NCBI GenBank assembly: GCA_021372535.1
Contig: JAJFUH010000220.1
Coordinates: 1 to 56,907 of the forward strand
From: a bacterium
Lineage (GTDB): Bacteria; Latescibacterota; Latescibacteria; Latescibacterales; Latescibacteraceae
Direction of reading: 5' to 3'
Length of the DNA: 56,907 nucleotides
The translations under genes were made by a program, and so were the position numbers. Each line of letters begins with the position of its first letter. Position 1 is the stretch's first letter. Below are positions 52,675-56,907 of this stretch, one piece after another. The notes beneath the pieces were generated by a model. That model was not told the origin of the DNA. It saw nothing but the letters and a program-made list of their open reading frames with translations, and made no database searches.

Positions 52675-53406
52675 CTATTCCGTCATTTTCCTGATTGTAT
52701 CCCCGGAGATGCTAACGATATGAACTTCGAGCAGTACATCGGGGCAGGCCCGATTACGGGCATCGATTACGGCATGGGCAATTCCGCTGCAGCAGGGAAC
52801 CTCCATACGCAGCACGGTGATTCGGACGGGTTTCGACTCCCGGAATATTTCGAGCAGTTTTTCACGGTAATATGGCAGATTATCCAGTTTCGGGCATCCG
52901 ACCAGCACTGCCCTTCCTTTGAGATAACGGTGGTGGAAATCCGGCACTGCGAACGGAACACAGTCGGCGCACACGACAATATCAGCCCCTTTCAAAAACG
53001 GCGCTCGCGGCGGTACGAGCATGAGCTGCACGGGCCAGTGCCGAAGTTGCGAAGGTTCCGGTGTATCGGTCTTGACGGTGTCAGTATCTGCGGTATCGAA
53101 GGTGCGGGCAAGCGAACCCGGGCAGCCGCCGGAACACGCGGACAGCATATCGTCTGATCTGTGAGACTCAGGCGCCAAATATTTTTGAACTGCTTCTTCA
53201 TCAAATTCGCCGGCCTCGCGTTCCTCGATGGAAAGAGCGCCCTCGGGGCACTCGCCGAGACACGCCCCGAGCCCGTCGCAGTAAGTCTCGCTCACCAGGC
53301 GGGCTTTCCCGTCGATAATTCTGAGCGCTCCCTCGACGCAGTTCGGAACGCACAGACCGCAGCCGGTACATTTTTCCTCGTCAATCTCTATAATTTTACG
53401 AATCAT
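52675..53406 (-). CDS. 4Fe-4S ferredoxin-domain protein next to hcp
   Basis: A 243-residue protein. The first ~60 residues are a two-cluster ferredoxin domain (C-T-G-C-G-L-C-V-P-N-C and C-D-G-L-G-A-C-L-G-E-C-P). Later cysteines (SACSGGCPG, VVCADCVPF, LVGCPKLD, VPCCSG) suggest more metal or redox sites. Similar proteins are often found beside hcp in anaerobes and are thought to pass electrons, though that role is inferred. It begins 3 nt after the Rrf2 stop codon, with AAAGGATAG upstream, so the two are co-transcribed. Hcp follows 367 nt later. Confidence 0.85.
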   Translation of the reverse strand: MIRKIIEIDEEKCTGCGLCVPNCVEGALRIIDGKARLVSETYCDGLGACLGECPEGALSIEEREAGEFDEEAVQKYLAPESHRSDDMLSACSGGCPGSLARTFDTADTDTVKTDTPEPSQLRHWPVQLMLVPPRAPFLKGADIVVCADCVPFAVPDFHHRYLKGRAVLVGCPKLDNLPYYREKLLEIFRESKPVRITVLRMEVPCCSGIAHAVIDARNRACPDVLLEVHIVSISGDTIRKMTE

Positions 53407-53409
53407 GTA

Positions 53410-53835
53410 CTATCCTTTTACTTTCGGTTTCGCATGGGCGATATCGGACAGTTTTGTGGTGGTCAGATACTTCCTGACCGTAGTGTTCAATTCATCGAGA
53501 AGAGCGCCGAACACGCAGGTATCGAAGGAACACACCGGCGTCTCGAACAGGCAGGAGCTCGTTGACAATGGCCCCTCGAACAGCTCATAGATTTCGAGCA
53601 TGCTTATGGCGCCGGGATCATTATCGAGCATGAATCCACCCCCGGGCCCGCGGGTCGATTTCACGAATCCCGCTTTTACAAGCCGCTGCATGACTTTCGA
53701 CAGATGCGCTTCCGAGACACGATATTCCGTTGCGATTTCCCTGAGGGAAACCGTTCTGTCGGTGTGACCGGCACAGTAAACCAGTGCATGAAACGCCAGT
53801 ATGGCGGCATCGGAGATATTGAGCACACGAGACAT
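53410..53835 (-). CDS. Rrf2-family Fe-S regulator
   Basis: A 141-residue winged-helix regulator. The DNA-binding half has SLREIATEYRVSEAHLSKV and the TRGPGGGF wing. Three clustered cysteines, C95, C102 and C107, match the Fe-S ligand region of IscR/NsrR/RsrR-type members, so it likely senses NO, oxygen or iron-sulfur status. The spacing (x6, x4) differs from E. coli NsrR and IscR. ATG 53835 follows AGGAGG and is preferred over an upstream in-frame start. It heads the operon with the ferredoxin gene and probably controls itself and hcp. Confidence 0.9.
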   Translation of the reverse strand: MSRVLNISDAAILAFHALVYCAGHTDRTVSLREIATEYRVSEAHLSKVMQRLVKAGFVKSTRGPGGGFMLDNDPGAISMLEIYELFEGPLSTSSCLFETPVCSFDTCVFGALLDELNTTVRKYLTTTKLSDIAHAKPKVKG

Positions 53836-53846
53836 ACGCCCTCCTA

Positions 53847-53892
53847 TTTGGTATTCTGATACCATAATACCATAATTGAAGAACGTTGTCAA
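53847..53892 (-). promoter_or_regulatory. sigma70-type promoter with overlapping palindrome, Rrf2 gene
   Basis: On the minus strand TTGACA (53887-53892) and TATTAT (53864-53869) are spaced by exactly 17 bp. The palindrome TGGTAT-TCTG-ATACCA (53849-53864) starts at the last base of the -10 box and covers the start region, and a further ATGGTAT copy lies in the spacer. This is the layout of an autorepressed promoter. Confidence 0.82.
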
Positions 53893-54334
53893 GCATTTTT
53901 TTTGTTATATTGACTATATTATTCAAAGAAATTTTTCACTCACCCCTTGATTCCCGTGAATGGGAAAGGGTTCAACTTTCCGGCGTCCGGATTGAAGCAC
54001 CCCCTCGCCCATGCGCAGCGCGGGAGCAGGGGGGGGCAGGGGAGTGAGGGAGGAGCATATGAATGAATCAATAAAATGAGTATGCAAGTGAACATATTTT
54101 CTCTTGACAGGGGGAAAGATTTTACATTATTTACAGATATATTCTGAGCCGCATAAGATAACATAATAAAAAATAGCGTTTTGACACAATAATATGAAAT
54201 ATCAAGGGTTATTTACAATGTGAGACTCGTTATAAGGTTTTCTTGTACGGCACTTGGAACTCAACATGGTATGTTATGAAGATCAATGTAAAAAAATGTT
54301 GGTACAAAAAGCGAAGCGAAAGGATCAAATATAG
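53893..54334. other. 442-nt intergenic region before the restriction genes
   Basis: Around 53940-54055 a GC-rich stretch (CCCCCTCGCCCATGCGC, then GGAGCAGGGGGG) is a draft-genome type repeat. To its right the DNA turns AT-rich. TTGACA at 54104-54109 has only a poor -10 17-18 bp on. No gene was seen. Confidence 0.5.
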
Positions 54335-55216
54335 ATGACTAAACACGCACAACCACTTGCCGAAGTCTTTGGTCACCTTATAAGTGATCAGACGAAAAAG
54401 GCAGTCAGGTACCGTTCGCATCGCCTTTGTCCATTTAATAACAAAGTTCCAAATTGTACAAAAGACAAAGCCAAGAACCCCCTTGGTGTATGCAGTGTGT
54501 TCCATGATGGGTCCCCATCGATAACCTGCCCTATCCGATTTAGAGAGAATTGGCTTATTACCGATGATGCTGCTTCTTTTATCTTTGATGAAGGCACTGC
54601 ATGGAGTTCCCTTACGGAAGTCCGCCTGAACGACGCTAATGGTAAGTCGGCTGGTAATATTGACATTGTTCTTATCGCATACGACAACAATGGGAAAATC
54701 ATAGACTTTGGGGCTCTTGAAATACAAGCGGTTTACATTTCTGGAAATGTACGCGATCCATTCGAATACTTCATGAAAGATCCTAAAAATCGCGGACAAA
54801 TGGATTGGTCAACTCAGCCGAACTATCCACGTCCAGACTATCTTTCCTCTTCTCGCAAGAGACTAGCTCCGCAATTGCTGTTCAAAGGCGGAATTCTTCA
54901 TTCGTGGCAGAAGAAAATAGCTGTCGCAATGAACAAGTGTTTTTTTGATACACTCCCCCCCTTGACAACTGTGGATAAAACAAAAGCCGATATCGTATGG
55001 CTAATCTATGATCTCGAGATGGCTAAAGAGGGTGATCAGGACAGGTATATACTCACGAAAATTGATGAAGTGTTTACAGAATTCGCACCTGCTTTGATGT
55101 CAATTACCACCCCCATGCCAGGGGAAATCGATGACTTTGTGAAAATGCTTCAGGAGAAGCTTGATGAGCAACTTGAAACTCCTCCGACTAACAAAACAGT
55201 TGAAAGGCCATTTTGA
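54335..55216 (+). CDS. NotI-family type II restriction endonuclease
   Basis: The 293-residue protein matches the NotI family: R-L-C-P-F-N-N-K-V-P-N-C-T-K-D-K followed by L-G-V-C-S and later I-T-C-P supplies the four cysteines that hold an iron atom in NotI. The nuclease core shows N-I-D-I-V-L and then A-L-E-I-Q, an Asp and Glu-x-Gln set replacing the usual E-x-K. The gene is AT-rich and codes unlike its neighbours, so it was probably acquired. It overlaps the methyltransferase gene. The recognition site is not known. AAAGGAT lies ~10 nt before the start. Confidence 0.85.
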   Translation: MTKHAQPLAEVFGHLISDQTKKAVRYRSHRLCPFNNKVPNCTKDKAKNPLGVCSVFHDGSPSITCPIRFRENWLITDDAASFIFDEGTAWSSLTEVRLNDANGKSAGNIDIVLIAYDNNGKIIDFGALEIQAVYISGNVRDPFEYFMKDPKNRGQMDWSTQPNYPRPDYLSSSRKRLAPQLLFKGGILHSWQKKIAVAMNKCFFDTLPPLTTVDKTKADIVWLIYDLEMAKEGDQDRYILTKIDEVFTEFAPALMSITTPMPGEIDDFVKMLQEKLDEQLETPPTNKTVERPF

Positions 55217-56153
55217 AATGAGGTCACTCAAACAACAGTCATTATTCCCTGAATTGTATGAAGATATAATATTATCCCCTAAACCGGTTAATGTCGCCTC
55301 TGTCCCGCAAAGAAGTCCCTTCCGCTACCCAGGCGGGAAAACATGGTTTGTTCCGGTATTCCGAAATTGGATTGCAAATCATTATCCCAAACCTGAAATT
55401 TTGATTGAACCGTTTGCTGGTGGAGGCATTATCAGCCTCACAGCTTTATTTGAGAACCTTGTCTCGCACGTTGTGATGGTTGAAATTGATGAAGACATTG
55501 CTGCGGTGTGGCAATCGATAGTCGATGGGAACGCAGAATGGCTGGCGAAAAAAATCCTTGATTTTGACCTTACTAAGGAAAAAGTCATACAGGAAATATC
55601 CCAAACTAGCCTCAGCATAAAAGAGAAAGCTTTTAAGACTATCTTGAAAAATAGAACGTTTCATGGTGGGATATTGGCTGAAGGGTCAGGTTTTTTGAAA
55701 CATGGGGAGAACGGCAAAGGAATTCACTCACGCTGGTATCCCGCAACACTTGCTAAGCGTTTTGAAAATTTAAAATTTATTGTTGATAGGATTACATTCC
55801 GTCAAGAAGACGGACTGGGTGTTATTCGAGAGTATTCTCAACGTTGTGACGTGGTGTTTTTTATCGATCCTCCTTATACGGCTGGTGGAAAGAAGGCAGG
55901 TAAACGTCTTTACCGTCATTTCAACATCGAGCATGAACGTTTATTCAAATACTGCGAATCTCTAAAAGGCGATTTTTTGATGACCTATGATAACTCAGAT
56001 GAGGTCAAGACAATGGCAATAAGGCATGGTTTTCAGATACGCCTCATTCCTATGATGAACACTCACCATGCAACAATGGAGGAACTGGTTATAGGTAAAG
56101 ACTTGGCATGGATGGATGGTTACCCGGCAATGCATGAGCCTATAGCTAAATAG
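55164..56153 (+). CDS. D12-class DNA adenine methyltransferase
   Basis: This N6-adenine methyltransferase shows the Dam/D12 order of motifs: F-R-Y-P-G-G-K, then E-P-F-A-G-G-G (SAM binding), then D-P-P-Y (catalytic). It should protect the host against the overlapping NotI-family nuclease. ATG 55164 lies 7 nt after AGGAG inside the nuclease gene, giving a 53-nt overlap; ATG 55218, just after the nuclease stop, is an alternative. Codon use is AT-rich like its partner. Length 329 residues. Confidence 0.9.
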   Translation: MSNLKLLRLTKQLKGHFEMRSLKQQSLFPELYEDIILSPKPVNVASVPQRSPFRYPGGKTWFVPVFRNWIANHYPKPEILIEPFAGGGIISLTALFENLVSHVVMVEIDEDIAAVWQSIVDGNAEWLAKKILDFDLTKEKVIQEISQTSLSIKEKAFKTILKNRTFHGGILAEGSGFLKHGENGKGIHSRWYPATLAKRFENLKFIVDRITFRQEDGLGVIREYSQRCDVVFFIDPPYTAGGKKAGKRLYRHFNIEHERLFKYCESLKGDFLMTYDNSDEVKTMAIRHGFQIRLIPMMNTHHATMEELVIGKDLAWMDGYPAMHEPIAK

Positions 56154-56609
56154 AAATCCTTTCCTAATAATTGTCCATCCCGCACATGTTTACTTCCCCC
56201 CCTTTTATACCCTCTTGCCTCCCTTCATTAACCTAACCTTCGCACCCAATCCCCAAATTATTTCATAACCTTCGTTATTTTTCTCTTGACTTTACAAGTG
56301 TAATTGATTATATTACCTCTCGGTAATAAGTGAGCGACCACGCTCTTTTTTTATGCTGATCAATAACGTTCGTTGGTTATGTGAATGTTTGATACAAACT
56401 ATAGTTACGGGCACAAGGCACAAGGCACAAGGCACAAGGCAGAAGGCAGAAGGCAGAAGGCATAAGGGGGAAAAACCAGAGACTTTCCGGGTTCACTTCT
56501 GACGATTAGAGATGGGTCCCCGATTAAAGATTCGGGGAAGACAGGTGGTGATGTGAAGGTCTTTTCACTCAGTGCCTCAGTGCCTTAGTCACTGTTTATT
56601 CATTCACTT
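56154..56609. other. 456-nt repeat-rich intergenic region
   Basis: A pyrimidine-rich stretch follows the methyltransferase, then the left heptamer array, then a stretch with CCCCGATTAAAGATTCGGGG (an inverted repeat, about 56519-56538) and a GTGCCTCAGTGCCTTAG repeat. No gene was recognised in it. Confidence 0.5.
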
Positions 56610-56637
56610 ATGCCTTATGCCTTATGCCTTGTGCCTG
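56410..56637. repeat. inverted pair of tandem heptamer arrays
   Basis: The left arm (56410-56467) is GGCACAA repeated, changing to GGCAGAA and GGCATAA. The right arm (56609-56637) is built of TTATGCC and TTGTGCC, the same units inverted. They enclose ~140 bp. Confidence 0.75.
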
Positions 56638-56907
56638 TCTGTATTAAATCCGAGCTCCACGAGCTCCGGGAATTCCGGAACCGTAAGGGTGTGACGCTTT
56701 CCGATCAGATCAGGGAATGGGTAGGAGCAACAAAAGGCAACTTTCTGGTAACAGATTGTTACAAAGACCTCCACTTAGCAACAAAAAGCAACATGAGTAA
56801 CTGCCGCCTGGTTCTCAGCCGTCTCGTCGAAGAAGGAGTCATCGAACCGTGCGGAACCAGACGGGGTCTGTACCGCCGCATCGAGGGCGATTGCGAGCGC
56901 ATCGACT
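56610..56907 (+). CDS. 3'-truncated hypothetical protein with winged-helix-like end
   Basis: An open frame runs from ATG 56610, or GTG 56631, past the window's end. The first ~10 residues are encoded by the right heptamer arm, so the real start may be GTG 56631 or further in. Later residues (KGNFLVTDCYKDL, LVLSRLVEEGVIEP, RRGLYRRIEG) look like a winged-helix fold common at the start of AAA ATPase/primase-type proteins of mobile elements. Only ~98 residues are visible and the function is unknown. GC content is higher than in the restriction genes. Confidence 0.6.
   Translation, partial: MPYALCLVPVCIKSELHELREFRNRKGVTLSDQIREWVGATKGNFLVTDCYKDLHLATKSNMSNCRLVLSRLVEEGVIEPCGTRRGLYRRIEGDCERID

Noticed and set aside
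54335-55216. Calling the nuclease a GCGGCCGC cutter by its NotI likeness
   Set aside because: The overlapping partner is an adenine methyltransferase and that site has no adenine, so specificity must differ.
1-56907. tRNA, rRNA, known riboswitches
   Set aside because: I looked for T-loop and conserved riboswitch cores in the intergenic regions and saw none I could support; a covariance-model scan would settle this.

Overview
The window is a bacterial chromosome segment of roughly 50% GC, read with the standard code. It looks like an uncultured member of the FCB (Fibrobacteres-Chlorobi-Bacteroidetes) side of the tree, or a related candidate phylum such as Latescibacterota. The clues are two very large exported proteins ending in FlgD-like/type IX-like C-terminal tails, Reg_prop propellers, delta-60 and InlB-type B-repeats, a bacillithiol enzyme (BshC) outside Firmicutes, and many dispersed intergenic repeats. 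The phylum call is inference; no rRNA or tRNA was recognised.

Layout. 1-2.3 kb: aspartate kinase (5' end cut off) and aspartate-semialdehyde dehydrogenase. 2.4-6.8 kb: a methyltransferase overlapping an MBL-fold hydrolase, convergent with a fused MetF-MetV type methylenetetrahydrofolate reductase, then an RraA-like protein. 7.1-12.5 kb: a tightly overlapping operon of CHASE2 class III adenylate cyclase, SAM hydrolase (DUF62), a second methyltransferase and BshC. 12.6-20 kb: an exported propeller protein, a PpiD-like chaperone and an M23 peptidase. 20-34.6 kb: a DMT transporter overlapping mnmG, a YhcC-type radical SAM protein, a TPR membrane protein, a QueG-like Fe-S protein, a C_GCAxxG_C_C protein, a URO-D family methyltransferase, a CBM9-like/TlpA fusion, a KamA-family radical SAM enzyme and a TudS(DUF523)-DUF1722 protein. 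35.3-49.5 kb: a 13.4-kb gene for a ~4,455-residue modular surface protein, followed by a small lipoprotein with a cohesin-like domain. 49.7-53.9 kb: Bcp peroxiredoxin, hybrid cluster protein, a ferredoxin-like protein and an Rrf2 regulator. 54.3-56.9 kb: an AT-rich NotI-family endonuclease plus D12-class adenine methyltransferase, then the start of a truncated gene inside a repeat-rich region.

Three themes tie genes together. First, the giant protein carries a dockerin-like segment and its neighbour a cohesin-like domain, suggesting a surface-anchoring pair. Second, perfect CRP-type palindromes sit in nearly the same place relative to a -10 box upstream of both large exported proteins, while a class III adenylate cyclase lies in the same window. 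Third, the Rrf2 regulator has three clustered cysteines and a near-consensus promoter overlapped by a palindrome, and leads into ferredoxin and hcp, as expected for a nitrosative-stress module.

At least four families of dispersed intergenic repeats occur, including a hairpin-rich ~115-bp family (five copies) and a ~105-bp MITE-like palindrome (three copies). Restriction genes, long AT-rich upstream regions and these repeats mark the accessory parts; the amino-acid, tRNA-modification and folate genes are ordinary.
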